Shown piece by piece: positions 25,721-34,326 of a stretch of 64,000 nt of DNA. How positions within the stretch are numbered: the stretch's first letter is position 1; every line of letters starts with the position of its first letter. The notes beneath the pieces are model-generated. The model had not been told where the DNA came from, searched no databases, and saw only the letters and a program-made list of their open reading frames with translations. Both the position numbers and the translations under genes were made by a program. Where the stretch lies: assembly GCF_019219825.1 (NCBI RefSeq), contig NZ_JAHUXH010000001.1, forward strand, positions 248,001 through 312,000, read 5' to 3'. Origin of the DNA: Streptomyces sp. TRM70350. GTDB taxonomy: Bacteria > Actinomycetota > Actinomycetes > Streptomycetales > Streptomycetaceae.

Positions 25721-26490
25721 CAGTTGCTCACCGTCCGCTGCTCGATCCGCTTGTCGGCGGTCTGCTCCGGGGTCAGGGCCACCACCCGCTGGACGAAGAC
25801 GCCGGGCAGGTGCACGGCGTCCGGATCGACGTCGCCCGGCTCGACCAGCTCCTCCACCTCCGCGATCGTCACCCGACCCGCCATCGCCGCGAGGGGGTTG
25901 AAGTTGCGGGCGGACTTGTTGAAGACCAGGTTTCCGTGCCGGTCGCCCCTGGCGGCGCGGACGAGGGCGAAGTCGGTGCGGATGCCGCGCTCCAGCACGT
26001 ACTCCGCGCCGTCGAACTCCCGTATCTCCTTGGGCGGTGAGGCGAGAGCGACCCCGCCCTGGCCGTCGTAGCGCCACGGCAGTCCGCCCTCGGCGACCTG
26101 CGTGCCCACTCCGGCCGGCGTGTAGAAGGCGGGGATACCGGCCCCGCCCGCCCGCAGTCGCTCGGCCAGCGTGCCCTGCGGGATCAGCTCCAGCTCCAGC
26201 TCCCCGGCCAGGTACTGGCGGGCGAACTCCTTGTTCGCGCCGATGTAGGAGCCGGTCACCCGGGCGATCCGCCCGGCCGCGAGCAGCACCGCCAGGCCGG
26301 ACTCCATCGCGCCGCAGTTGTTCGACACCACCGACAGCCCGCTCACGCCGCGCTCGTAGAGCGCCTCGATCAGTACGTTCGGGACACCGCTCAGCCCGAA
26401 GCCGCCCACCGCGAGCGACGCGCCGTCGCCCACATCGGCCACCGCCTCCAGGGCCGTGGCGACCACCTTGTCCATTCCGAGAAGCCCCAT
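25720..26490 (-). CDS. pcaI: 3-oxoadipate CoA-transferase subunit A
   Basis: A 256-residue CoA-transferase alpha subunit with [21 protein letters not shown] and [13 protein letters not shown]. First gene of pcaIJFHGBL. The start is either the ATG at 26490 (MGLL, very close to a CGGGAG site) or the ATG at 26475 (MDKV); spacing is not ideal for either. The upstream region contains a palindrome at 26511-26524, similar to the one before pcaV, so the operon is probably repressed by PcaV. Confidence 0.92.
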   Translation of the reverse strand: MGLLGMDKVVATALEAVADVGDGASLAVGGFGLSGVPNVLIEALYERGVSGLSVVSNNCGAMESGLAVLLAAGRIARVTGSYIGANKEFARQYLAGELELELIPQGTLAERLRAGGAGIPAFYTPAGVGTQVAEGGLPWRYDGQGGVALASPPKEIREFDGAEYVLERGIRTDFALVRAARGDRHGNLVFNKSARNFNPLAAMAGRVTIAEVEELVEPGDVDPDAVHLPGVFVQRVVALTPEQTADKRIEQRTVSN

Positions 26491-26510
26491 CTCTCCCGAG
26501 CCCGCAATTG

Positions 26511-26524
26511 CTCAGCGCACTGAG
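26511..26524. promoter_or_regulatory. Candidate PcaV operator near pcaI
   Basis: CTCAGCGCACTGAG is an inverted repeat (CTCAG...CTGAG) 21-34 bases upstream of the pcaI start. It shares the half site with the second palindrome at 26632-26643. A TACTCA -10-like box for pcaI overlaps it, so a bound repressor would block initiation. Confidence 0.6.
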
Positions 26525-26631
26525 TACCGCAGTGAAATTTTCTTCACGCTCCCACCGGGAAGGTACTACGGTCAAGACCTCGGACCATTGACGAGGACCT
26601 CGACGACAGCCAGGCACCGCAGAGGTATCGT

Positions 26632-26643
26632 TCAGTGCACTGA
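26632..26643. promoter_or_regulatory. Candidate PcaV operator near pcaV
   Basis: TCAGTGCACTGA is a perfect 12-bp palindrome 26 bases upstream of the pcaV ATG, matching the half sites of the pcaI-side palindrome. It would allow PcaV to repress its own gene. Confidence 0.6.
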
Positions 26644-26669
26644 CATGCATACGACCTCGGGAGGCGGAC

Positions 26670-27143
26670 ATGGCGGCGGTGGATCTCACCAACCACCCCG
26701 GGCATCTCGCCCGGCGGCTCCAGCAGGCGCACTACCTGCTGTGGAACGCGATGGTGTCCGAGGAGATCACCTCACCGCAGTTCGCCGTGCTCAACGCGCT
26801 CGCCGACGAGCCGGGGCTGGACCAGCGCACGGTGGGGGAGCGGGTGGGGCTCGACCGGTCCACCGTCGCCGAGGTGATCAGTCGGCTCGGCCGCCGGGGA
26901 CTGCTGCACAAGGTCCGCGACCCGCGTGACGGCCGCCGCTTCCTGCTGCGCCTGACCCAGGACGGGGTGCGCACCCATCGCAAGCTGGCGCTGCGCACCG
27001 CCCGGATGAACCAGGTGTTCCTCGCGCCGCTGTCCGCCGCGGAGCAGACACAGTTCCTGGACCTCGTCCGGCGGGTCGCGGACGCGGCGGAGGGGCTCCG
27101 CACCCCGGGCACCCCGGTGGAGCCCCTCGTGGGCCGGACCTGA
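26670..27143 (+). CDS. pcaV: MarR-family repressor of protocatechuate catabolism
   Basis: A 157-residue MarR protein with the winged [23 protein letters not shown] and wing [14 protein letters not shown]. The family-specific Arg15 (GHLAR), known in S. coelicolor PcaV to contact the aromatic ligand, is present. It lies divergent to pcaIJFHGBL with two matching palindromes between. The expected behaviour is repression relieved by protocatechuate. GGGAGG stands about 7 bases before the ATG. Confidence 0.92.
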   Translation: MAAVDLTNHPGHLARRLQQAHYLLWNAMVSEEITSPQFAVLNALADEPGLDQRTVGERVGLDRSTVAEVISRLGRRGLLHKVRDPRDGRRFLLRLTQDGVRTHRKLALRTARMNQVFLAPLSAAEQTQFLDLVRRVADAAEGLRTPGTPVEPLVGRT

Positions 27144-27152
27144 CTCCAGCCC

Positions 27153-28166
27153 TCAGCCCCGGCTCGCGGCCCTGGCGAGCACCACCCACACCTGGCCGCC
27201 GGCGAAGTTCACCGGCTCGCCGTCCACCGTGGTGAACCGGGTGCCGTCGCCCGGCTCCGGGCGCTTCCAGAGCGCTTCGTACGTCCTTCCGTCGCGCAGC
27301 ACCTGCGCGGTCCCCGAGCCGGTGGTCTCGGTGTACGGCGTGTTGCTGCCCCGGGAGTCGAAGTAGTCGGACTGGCGCATCCGCACGTACTGCACGACGA
27401 CCGTCGCGGGCGCCACCGGCTGCCCGTCGGTCGTGACGGCGGCCGTGCCGTCCATCGCGACCCGGTAGCGGTCCCGGCTCTCGTCCCAGGTGAAGGTGAA
27501 GCGGGCCGCCGGGTAGCGGACGGTCCGGGTGGTCTCCGTCCTGCCCCCGTCGGGGGCCTCGCCATAGGTGAAGCCGGTGGTGAGGGCGGCCTTGCCGGGG
27601 GCGGAGGGCGCGAGGTGGTGCGGGCGCAGGTAGAGGTTGTGCGGGGCGGCCTTGGCGCTGTCGCGGTAGTAGGCGCCGGGGGTCCGGCCCGGCGGCTCGG
27701 CGCGCAGCGGGGCTCCGTCGATCAGCGGCAGCAGCTTGGTCTGGGCGCCGGAGAAGGCGAGGGTGGGGTGGTCGAACTGACGCAACAGCTCCAGATCCGT
27801 CTCACGGGCACTGCGCACGGGCCCGACGGCCTTCGGCAACGCGCTCGCGTACACCGCGAGCAGTCGGCTCAGGCCGCCCTCGACCTGCTCGACGTAGACG
27901 ATGTCCGCCGCGCCGAGGCCGGTGTGGGGCCGGGCCCGGGGCGCGTTGTCGATCTTCACGGCGAGCACCGAGGCCGCGCGCTCCGCACCCCGGGTCGGCG
28001 ACGGTGTCGGCTTCGGCTCGGACGCCCGCCCGTCGTCGTCCGGCGCGCCCCCGGCCGTACAGCCCGCCGTCAGCGAGCCCGCCGCCACGACGCCCCACAC
28101 CACCGCCGCCACGGTGAAATCCCGCGCGCGCGTTCTTCGACCCGTGTCCTTGCCCACCGCTGCCAC
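27153..28166 (-). CDS. DUF3048 lipoprotein
   Basis: A 337-residue protein with an N-terminal hydrophobic segment and lipobox LTAGC (Cys36), so probably a membrane-anchored lipoprotein. The mature part has the DUF3048 (YerB-like) pattern: VKIDNAPRARPHTGLGAADIVY, VEGGLSRLLAVY, GPVRSARETDLELL and a C-terminal GQVWVVL. The molecular function of the family is unknown. The start is a GTG at 28166 (another GTG at 28157 would also keep the signal). It faces pcaV end to end, with 9 bases between. Confidence 0.82.
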   Translation of the reverse strand: MAAVGKDTGRRTRARDFTVAAVVWGVVAAGSLTAGCTAGGAPDDDGRASEPKPTPSPTRGAERAASVLAVKIDNAPRARPHTGLGAADIVYVEQVEGGLSRLLAVYASALPKAVGPVRSARETDLELLRQFDHPTLAFSGAQTKLLPLIDGAPLRAEPPGRTPGAYYRDSAKAAPHNLYLRPHHLAPSAPGKAALTTGFTYGEAPDGGRTETTRTVRYPAARFTFTWDESRDRYRVAMDGTAAVTTDGQPVAPATVVVQYVRMRQSDYFDSRGSNTPYTETTGSGTAQVLRDGRTYEALWKRPEPGDGTRFTTVDGEPVNFAGGQVWVVLARAASRG

Positions 28167-28732
28167 CCCGACCAGTCCCGTGCCCTCGATTGTGCGCTTA
28201 TCTGCTCATTGCTGGCCATACCCGAGTGATCCGGCTCCTGCCTCCGAATCCACCGATCGCACCCGCCGAGTAGCCCTGTCGGCCGAGCGGCTCGCCGGGC
28301 GCATAACGGCGGGTGGGGGCGGAGAACACCGCTGTTCAGCGGCGGCCGGACCGGACGACCGGCCCGATCGGCCTGCTGCTCGGCGTCCCCGCCGGTTCGG
28401 CCGCCCCAGTGGCTCGGCCCAGCGGCCCGGCCGGTGTCTCATGGCTGGGCGAGGTCCGCGATCGCCACGGGTTCAGCGGCGGCCGGACCGGGCGACCGGC
28501 TGGAACGGCCTGCTGCCTCGGCCATCCCGCTGGTTGGGCCGTCGCGCCGGTTCGGTCGCCCGCTGGATCGACCTGGCGGTACGCTCGGCCGGCCCGCCGC
28601 TCGGCCCGGCTCCGGCCTGGCTCAGTGCCCATCTCGACCGCCGCCGCCCACGGTTCGGCGCAGCCCCCCTCGGGTACCCGGGGCGCACCGCAGTACCGGC
28701 AGGCGTGGTGTGCGACGGAGGGAGTGCGGGCG
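28167..28732. repeat. Intergenic region with an imperfect long direct repeat
   Basis: No gene is supported in these 566 bases. Two imperfect copies of about 70 bp, both beginning TTCAGCGGCGGCCGGACCGG, start at 28335 and 28472 (offset 137 bp). Further CCGGTTCGG-type blocks are scattered through it. It must hold the promoters of the DUF3048 gene and the dehydrogenase gene; none stands out. Confidence 0.55.
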
Positions 28733-29923
28733 ATGAGGGCTGTGACGTGGCAGGGGAAGCGGGACGTGCGGGTGGAGCACGTGCCCGATCCGCGGATCGA
28801 GGAGCCGACCGACGCCGTCATCCGCATCACCTCGACCGGGCTGTGCGGTTCCGATCTGCATCTGTACGAGGTGCTCACCCCGTTCATGACGCCGGGCGAC
28901 ATCCTCGGTCACGAGGCCATGGGCATCGTGGAGGAGGTCGGACCCGGCGTACCGGACCTGGCGGTGGGCGACCGCGTCGTCGTGCCGTTCCAGATCGCGT
29001 GCGGCAACTGCTGGATGTGCCTCAACTCGCTGCCCACCCAGTGCGAGACGACCCAGGTCACCGGTGAGGGCATGGGCGCCGCCCTGTTCGGCTACACCCG
29101 TCTGTACGGTGCCGTACCGGGCGGCCAGGCCGAATATCTGCGCGTCCCGCAGGCCCAGTACGGCCCCATCAAGGTGCCCGAGGGCCCGCCCGACGACCGG
29201 TTCCTGTATCTGTCCGACGTCCTGCCCACCGCCTGGCAGGCGGTCGCGTACGCGGACGTCCCCCAGGGCGGCTCCATCGCCGTCCTCGGGCTGGGCCCGA
29301 TCGGCGACATGGCCTGCCGGGTCGCCCAGGTCCGCGGCGCCGGACGGGTGTTCGGGGTCGACCTGGTCACCGAACGGCTGCGCCGGGCCCAGGTGCGCGG
29401 CGTGGAGACGTACGACCTGCGGGAATTCGACCACGAGAAGGAGCTCGTCGCCGCGATCCGCGACGAGACCGACGGCCGCGGCCCCGACGCCGTGATCGAC
29501 GCGGTCGGCACCGAGGCGCACGGCAGCCACGCGGCCCGCCTCGTCCAGCAGGCCGCCGGCATGCTGCCCCGCAAGATCGGCGGCCCCGTCGCCGATCGCT
29601 TCAGCGTCGACCGGCTCGCCGCCCTGCACACCGCCATCGAGCTGGTCCGCCGCGGCGGCACCCTCTCACTCGTCGGCGTCTACGGCGGCACCGCCGACCC
29701 GCTGCCGATGCTCACCATGTTCGACAAGCAACTCCAGATCCGCATGGGCCAGGCCAACGTCCGCCGCTGGACCGACGAGATCCTGCCCTACCTGACCGAC
29801 GAGGACCCGCTCGGCGTCGACGACTTCGCCACCCACCGGCTGCGGCTGGACGAGGCTCCCGAGGCGTACGAGATGTTCCAGCGCAAGCGGGACGGCGCCG
29901 TGAAGATCCTGATGCAGCCCTGA
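28733..29923 (+). CDS. Zinc-dependent alcohol dehydrogenase
   Basis: A 396-residue medium-chain dehydrogenase. Catalytic zinc ligands lie in TGLCGSDLH and GHEAMGIVEEVG; the structural-zinc loop has CGNCWMC...C; the NAD-binding site is GLGPIGDMAC. The insert around residues 100-140 and the overall length match glutathione-independent formaldehyde dehydrogenase-like or threonine/sorbitol dehydrogenase-like branches. The substrate cannot be told. GGAGGGAG lies about 9 bases before the ATG. Single gene. Confidence 0.85.
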   Translation: MRAVTWQGKRDVRVEHVPDPRIEEPTDAVIRITSTGLCGSDLHLYEVLTPFMTPGDILGHEAMGIVEEVGPGVPDLAVGDRVVVPFQIACGNCWMCLNSLPTQCETTQVTGEGMGAALFGYTRLYGAVPGGQAEYLRVPQAQYGPIKVPEGPPDDRFLYLSDVLPTAWQAVAYADVPQGGSIAVLGLGPIGDMACRVAQVRGAGRVFGVDLVTERLRRAQVRGVETYDLREFDHEKELVAAIRDETDGRGPDAVIDAVGTEAHGSHAARLVQQAAGMLPRKIGGPVADRFSVDRLAALHTAIELVRRGGTLSLVGVYGGTADPLPMLTMFDKQLQIRMGQANVRRWTDEILPYLTDEDPLGVDDFATHRLRLDEAPEAYEMFQRKRDGAVKILMQP

Positions 29924-29932
29924 CTCACGCAC

Positions 29933-31003
29933 TCACGCCTGCGGCGCGAAGATCTCCGCGAGGTCGTACCGCACCGGCTCCTCCAACTGCGCGTACGTGC
30001 AGCTCTCCGGCGTCCGGTCCGGCCGCCAGCGGCGGAAGCGGGCCGTGTGCCGGAACCGCAGGCCGTTCTCCATGTGGTCGTACGCCACCTCGCACACCCG
30101 CTCCGGCCGAAGCGGCACCCACGACAGGTCCTTCTTGCCGGACCAGCGGCTCGGCGCCCCGGGCAGCCGGGCCGTCTCGTGCGCCGCCTCCTCCGCCCAG
30201 GCCGCCCACGGATGCCCCGCCACGTCGTCCATGCGCAACGGCTCCAGCTCCTCCACCAGCTCGGCGCGCCGTGCCATGGAGAAGGCGGCGGACACGCCGA
30301 CGTGCTGCAGGGCGCCACCGTCGTCGTACAGACCGAGCAGCAGCGAGCCGACCACGGGCCCGCTCTTGTGCAGCCGGTAGCCCGCCACCACGACGTCCGC
30401 CGTGCGCTCGTGCTTGACCTTGAACATCGCCCGCTCGTCCTGGAGATAGCGCAGCGTGAGCGGCTTGGCGATCACGCCGTCCAGCCCGGCCCCCTCGTAC
30501 TGCTCGAACCACTCCCGCGCCACGTCGATGTCGGTCGTCGCCGGTGCCACATGCACCGGCGCCGTCACCCCGGACAACGCCATGACCAGCAGCGCACGGC
30601 GATCGGCGAGCGGCACGTCCAGCAGCGACTGGTGGGCCAGCGCCAGCAGGTCGAAGGCGACGAACGAGGACGGCGTCTTCTCCGCCAGCATCCGCACCCG
30701 CGAGTCGGCCGGGTGGATCCGCTCGGTGAGCGCGTCGAAGTCCAGCCGCCCCTCCCGCGCGATCACGATCTCCCCGTCCAGCACACAGCGCCCCGGCAAC
30801 CGCTCCTTCAGCGCCGCCACCAGCTCCGGGAAGTACCTGGTCAGCGGCTTGGTGGTACGGCTGCCGAGTTCCACCTCGTCGCCGTCGCGGAACACGATCG
30901 CCCGGAAGCCGTCCCACTTCGCCTCGTAGTGCATGCCCGGCGGGATCTTCGCCACGGACTTGGCGAGCATCGGTTTGACAGGCGGCATCACCGGCAGGTC
31001 CAT
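29933..31003 (-). CDS. ATP-dependent DNA ligase (LigC/LigD ligase-domain type)
   Basis: A 356-residue ATP-dependent ligase: motif I EAKWDGFR with the adenylated Lys29, motif III VAFDLLAL, motif IV LDGVIAKPL and motif V FKVKHERTADVVV, followed by the OB-fold domain. It seals nicks, probably in non-homologous end joining with Ku, which is not in the window. No nuclease or polymerase domain is attached. It is divergent from a stand-alone LigD-type polymerase gene. The ATG has no ribosome site, but TAGAGT (complement of 31010-31015) is 6 bases upstream, so a leaderless mRNA is likely. Confidence 0.9.
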   Translation of the reverse strand: MDLPVMPPVKPMLAKSVAKIPPGMHYEAKWDGFRAIVFRDGDEVELGSRTTKPLTRYFPELVAALKERLPGRCVLDGEIVIAREGRLDFDALTERIHPADSRVRMLAEKTPSSFVAFDLLALAHQSLLDVPLADRRALLVMALSGVTAPVHVAPATTDIDVAREWFEQYEGAGLDGVIAKPLTLRYLQDERAMFKVKHERTADVVVAGYRLHKSGPVVGSLLLGLYDDGGALQHVGVSAAFSMARRAELVEELEPLRMDDVAGHPWAAWAEEAAHETARLPGAPSRWSGKKDLSWVPLRPERVCEVAYDHMENGLRFRHTARFRRWRPDRTPESCTYAQLEEPVRYDLAEIFAPQA

Positions 31004-31009
31004 GCTTCG

Positions 31010-31057
31010 ACTCTAGGCGGACTCCGGATGCGGCGCCGCGTCGGCCGAGACTACCGT
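31010..31057. promoter_or_regulatory. Back-to-back leaderless promoters of the ligase and polymerase genes
   Basis: A TAGAGT box on the minus strand (31010-31015) and TACCGT on the plus strand (31052-31057) each end 6-7 bases from the ATG of the gene they face. Both look like -10 elements of leaderless transcripts sharing a 36-bp core. Confidence 0.5.
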
Positions 31058-31064
31058 GGCTCGC

Positions 31065-32090
31065 ATGGGTGACGCGGTGGAACTGGAAGCGGGCGGCCGG
31101 ACCGTACGGCTGTCCAGTCCCGGCAAGGTGTTCTTCCCCGAGCGCGGCTTCACCAAGCTGGACCTCGCCCGGTACTACATCGCCGTCGGCCCCGGCATCC
31201 TGCGCGCCCTGCACAACCGGCCCACCACCCTGGAGCGCTACCCGGACGGCGTCACCGGCGAGTCCTTCTTCCAGAAGCGGGCCCCCAAGAACATGCCCGA
31301 CTGGATCCCCACCGCCCACATCACCTTCCCCAGCGGCCGCAGCGCCGACGAGATGTGCCCCACCGAGGAGGCCGCGGTGCTGTGGGCCGCCCAGTACGGC
31401 ACGCTCACCTTCCACCCGTGGCCGGTGCGCCGCGACGACGTCGACAGCCCCGACGAACTGCGCATCGACCTCGACCCGCAGCCCGGCACCGACTACGAGG
31501 ACGCCGTCCGCGCCGCCCACGAACTGCGCGCCGTACTCGACGAGTTCGGCGGCCTGCGCGGCTTCCCCAAGACCTCCGGAGGCCGTGGCCTGCACGTCTT
31601 CGTGCCCATCGAGGCATGCTGGACCTTCACCCAGGTCCGCCGCGCCGCCATCGCCGTGGGCCGGGAGATGGAACGCCGGATGCCCGAGTACGTCACGATC
31701 AAGTGGTGGAAGGAGGAGCGGGGCGAGAAGATCTTCCTCGACTACAACCAGACGGCGCGGGACCGCACGATCGCCTCCGCCTACTCCGTACGCCCCCGCC
31801 CGCACGCCCCCGTCTCGGCGCCCCTGCGCTGGGAGGAGGTCGGTGTGGCCCACCCCCGGGACTTCGACCTCGCGACCATGCCCGCGCGCTTCGCCGAACT
31901 CGGCGATGTGCACGCGGACATGGACGACCACCGTTACTCGCTGGACGCGCTGCTGGAGCTGGCCAACAAGGACGAGCGCGACCACGGGCTCGGCGATCTG
32001 CCGTACCCGCCCGAGTACCCCAAGATGCCGGGGGAGCCCAAGCGGGTACAGCCGAGCCGCGCGAAGAAACCCGGGCCCACAACTTCCTGA
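31065..32090 (+). CDS. LigD-type NHEJ DNA polymerase/primase
   Basis: A 341-residue archaeo-eukaryotic primase-type polymerase domain as in LigD: ELRIDLDPQPG carries the metal-binding Asp pair, GGRGLHVFVPI the nucleotide-binding region and the YSVRPRPHAPVSAPLRWEEV block the conserved C-terminal part. It adds nucleotides or ribonucleotides at double-strand-break ends during NHEJ. The ATG at 31065 is chosen over the GTG at 31056 because the GTG lies inside a TACCGT -10-like box. Divergent from the ligase gene, so the usual LigD functions are split over two genes. Confidence 0.88.
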   Translation: MGDAVELEAGGRTVRLSSPGKVFFPERGFTKLDLARYYIAVGPGILRALHNRPTTLERYPDGVTGESFFQKRAPKNMPDWIPTAHITFPSGRSADEMCPTEEAAVLWAAQYGTLTFHPWPVRRDDVDSPDELRIDLDPQPGTDYEDAVRAAHELRAVLDEFGGLRGFPKTSGGRGLHVFVPIEACWTFTQVRRAAIAVGREMERRMPEYVTIKWWKEERGEKIFLDYNQTARDRTIASAYSVRPRPHAPVSAPLRWEEVGVAHPRDFDLATMPARFAELGDVHADMDDHRYSLDALLELANKDERDHGLGDLPYPPEYPKMPGEPKRVQPSRAKKPGPTTS

Positions 32091-32127
32091 GCCCTGCAAC
32101 TCCCTGATCTCCACGCCTTCCTGACCT

Positions 32128-34326
32128 CTACAGCTCCTTGATCCGGATGTCCCGGTACGAGATCACATCCGTCGTGCCGTGCACCTGGAGCCCGATGTAG
32201 CCGGAGGCGAACCGCCGCCCGTCCGTGCCCGGGTCGTCCGAGCGGGGCGGGTGGAAGTCCTGGCCGCCGATGTTGTCGAACTCGTTGATCAGCACGCCGT
32301 TGCGGTAGACCGAGTAGTGCTGGTCCACCACGCGGATCTCGTAGTCGTTCCACGTGCCCTTCTGCGTGACTCCCGCACCCGCGAGCCCCACCCGGTCGAA
32401 GCCGTAGACCGACCCCGTCTTGTACATGTCGCCGTCGGGCCGGTCGAGCACCTGCACCTCGTGCCCGTACTTGATGGCGACCCACTCCGGCCGGGACTCC
32501 TCCGGGTGGTCATGGACGTACGGGAACCGCACGAACACCCCGGAGTTGGCGTTGCCGGTGCCCGGAGCGTCGTCGCGCCACTGGAGCTTCAGCGAGAAGT
32601 CGCCGTACTTGCGCTGCGGGAACCACAGCATGCCGAGCCCCGGCTCGGTGGTGCCGCTGGTCATCGTCCCGTCGGCGTTCAGCGCGAAGGAACCGCCGCC
32701 CACGTGCTGCCACTTGGCGAAGGAGCCCTCGGTGCCGTCGAACAGCGAGCGGTAGCCCTCCGTCTGACCGGGCTTGCCGATGCCGGACTGGCGGGCGGCC
32801 TTGGTGATGGCCCGGTACTCGCGCCGGTCGATCACGCCCTCGGTACGGAGCCTGTCCAGGACCGTCTTCACGTGCTTCAGGAACAGCGCGTGCGACGTCC
32901 ACTCCTTCTCGTCCTCGATCAGCTCGTTGATCCGGCACCGGTTGTCGGTGAGCCGGTTCGGCACGCCCGAGTCGACCGTGCCGACGATCACCGTCAACCG
33001 CTCGTCGTACTCGGGGCAGGGCGGCGCGGGCACGCCGCCCGCCACCACCGTGAAGCTCACGGTCTGCGCCGCGGAGGTGTTGCCCGCCCGGTCCGTCGCC
33101 CGGTACGCCACGGTGTGCGCGCCCGCCCGGTCGACGATCACGGGCCCGGTGTACGTGAGATAGGGCCCGCCGTCGAGCGAGTACTCGATGCTCGCGACCT
33201 CTCCCTCGTCGGTCGCACGGACGGTCACCTTGGCGCTCGCCACATAGGCCCCGTCGGAGTTCCGCGTGCCCTCGACGGTCACCCCCGTCACCGGCGGGGT
33301 CGTGTCCTGCGGCGGCGCGGCGACCACCGTGAACTCGACGCTCTTCTCCGCCGTCACGTTCCCCGCCTTGTCGGTGGCCCGGTAACGGACGGTGTGGGTG
33401 CCCACCTGATGCACCATCACCGGCTGGATGTACGGCTGCCAGGCCCCGGACGCGCCGACGGCGTACTCGATCGTGTTGACCCCGGACCCGGTGTCGGACG
33501 CGGTGACGGTGACCGTCGCCATGTCGACATACGTGCCGTCGGGATTCCGCTCACCGCTCACCGTGGCCGACGTCTCCGGCGGCGTCGTGTCGTCCGTCGG
33601 CGGGGCCACCACCGTGAACTCGGCGCTCTTCTCGGCGGAGACGTTGCCCGCCTTGTCGAACGCCCGATAGCGGACCTTGTGACTGCCGACCTGGTCGACG
33701 ACCACCGGGGTGGTGTACGGCTGCCAGGCGCCGGCGTCCCCGATGGCGTACTCGATCCGGTCGACACCGGAGCCGCCGGTGTCGTCGGTCGCGTGCAGCG
33801 TCACGCTCGCCGAGCCGACGTACTGGCCCTGCTGGTTCTGCGTGCCGCTGACATGCGCCGACGTCTCCGGCGCGGTCGTGTCCTCGCCGCCGCCCTCGGT
33901 CACCGTCAGGATGCCCTGCATCTGGCCGTGGCCGGGGATCGTGCAGTGGTAGAAGTACCGGCCCGGCGTGAGCGTGACCTCGGCGGTGTGGCGACCGCCC
34001 TGGTCGTCGCCCGGATTGGCCAGGATGTTGAGCTGGACGTCGCTGTTGAACTCCGGGTCGCTGGTGACGAACGTCAGCGTGTGCGGCATGCCGGTGGTGT
34101 TGCCGGTGGCCACGCTGTTCTCGAAGACGATCGTCGCCGGACCGGCCACCGCCGTCGTCGGCGCGGAGAGGTACTTGTCGATGTCGTTGCCCGCCGTCCA
34201 GGTGAGGACCTGGGCGGCTGCCCGGCCGGACTTCTCCGGCTGGCCGGTTGCCGTCGTGGCCTGGAGGCCGAGCACCATCAGGAGCGCGGCCAGCAGGGCC
34301 GCCCACACTCTTCGTTGGCCTGTCAC
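32128..34326 (-). CDS. Secreted cupredoxin / Ig-like repeat / DUF1080 protein
   Basis: A 732-residue secreted protein. Residues 1-30: signal peptide. About 38-143: cupredoxin domain with copper ligands recognisable as His82, Cys128, His133 and Met136 (HCTIPGHGQM). About 150-425: three Ig-like (OmpL47-type) repeats, each with D/R-I-EY and HxVxYRAxDxAGN motifs. About 500-732: DUF1080 (3-keto-disaccharide hydrolase-like) ending ASGYIGLQVHGTTDVISYRD. The GTG at 34326 overlaps the stop of the ThuA/dehydrogenase gene (GTGA). The architecture suggests electron acceptance at a type 1 copper site joined to cleavage of a 3-keto-sugar, but that is inference. Confidence 0.82.
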   Translation of the reverse strand: MTGQRRVWAALLAALLMVLGLQATTATGQPEKSGRAAAQVLTWTAGNDIDKYLSAPTTAVAGPATIVFENSVATGNTTGMPHTLTFVTSDPEFNSDVQLNILANPGDDQGGRHTAEVTLTPGRYFYHCTIPGHGQMQGILTVTEGGGEDTTAPETSAHVSGTQNQQGQYVGSASVTLHATDDTGGSGVDRIEYAIGDAGAWQPYTTPVVVDQVGSHKVRYRAFDKAGNVSAEKSAEFTVVAPPTDDTTPPETSATVSGERNPDGTYVDMATVTVTASDTGSGVNTIEYAVGASGAWQPYIQPVMVHQVGTHTVRYRATDKAGNVTAEKSVEFTVVAAPPQDTTPPVTGVTVEGTRNSDGAYVASAKVTVRATDEGEVASIEYSLDGGPYLTYTGPVIVDRAGAHTVAYRATDRAGNTSAAQTVSFTVVAGGVPAPPCPEYDERLTVIVGTVDSGVPNRLTDNRCRINELIEDEKEWTSHALFLKHVKTVLDRLRTEGVIDRREYRAITKAARQSGIGKPGQTEGYRSLFDGTEGSFAKWQHVGGGSFALNADGTMTSGTTEPGLGMLWFPQRKYGDFSLKLQWRDDAPGTGNANSGVFVRFPYVHDHPEESRPEWVAIKYGHEVQVLDRPDGDMYKTGSVYGFDRVGLAGAGVTQKGTWNDYEIRVVDQHYSVYRNGVLINEFDNIGGQDFHPPRSDDPGTDGRRFASGYIGLQVHGTTDVISYRDIRIKEL

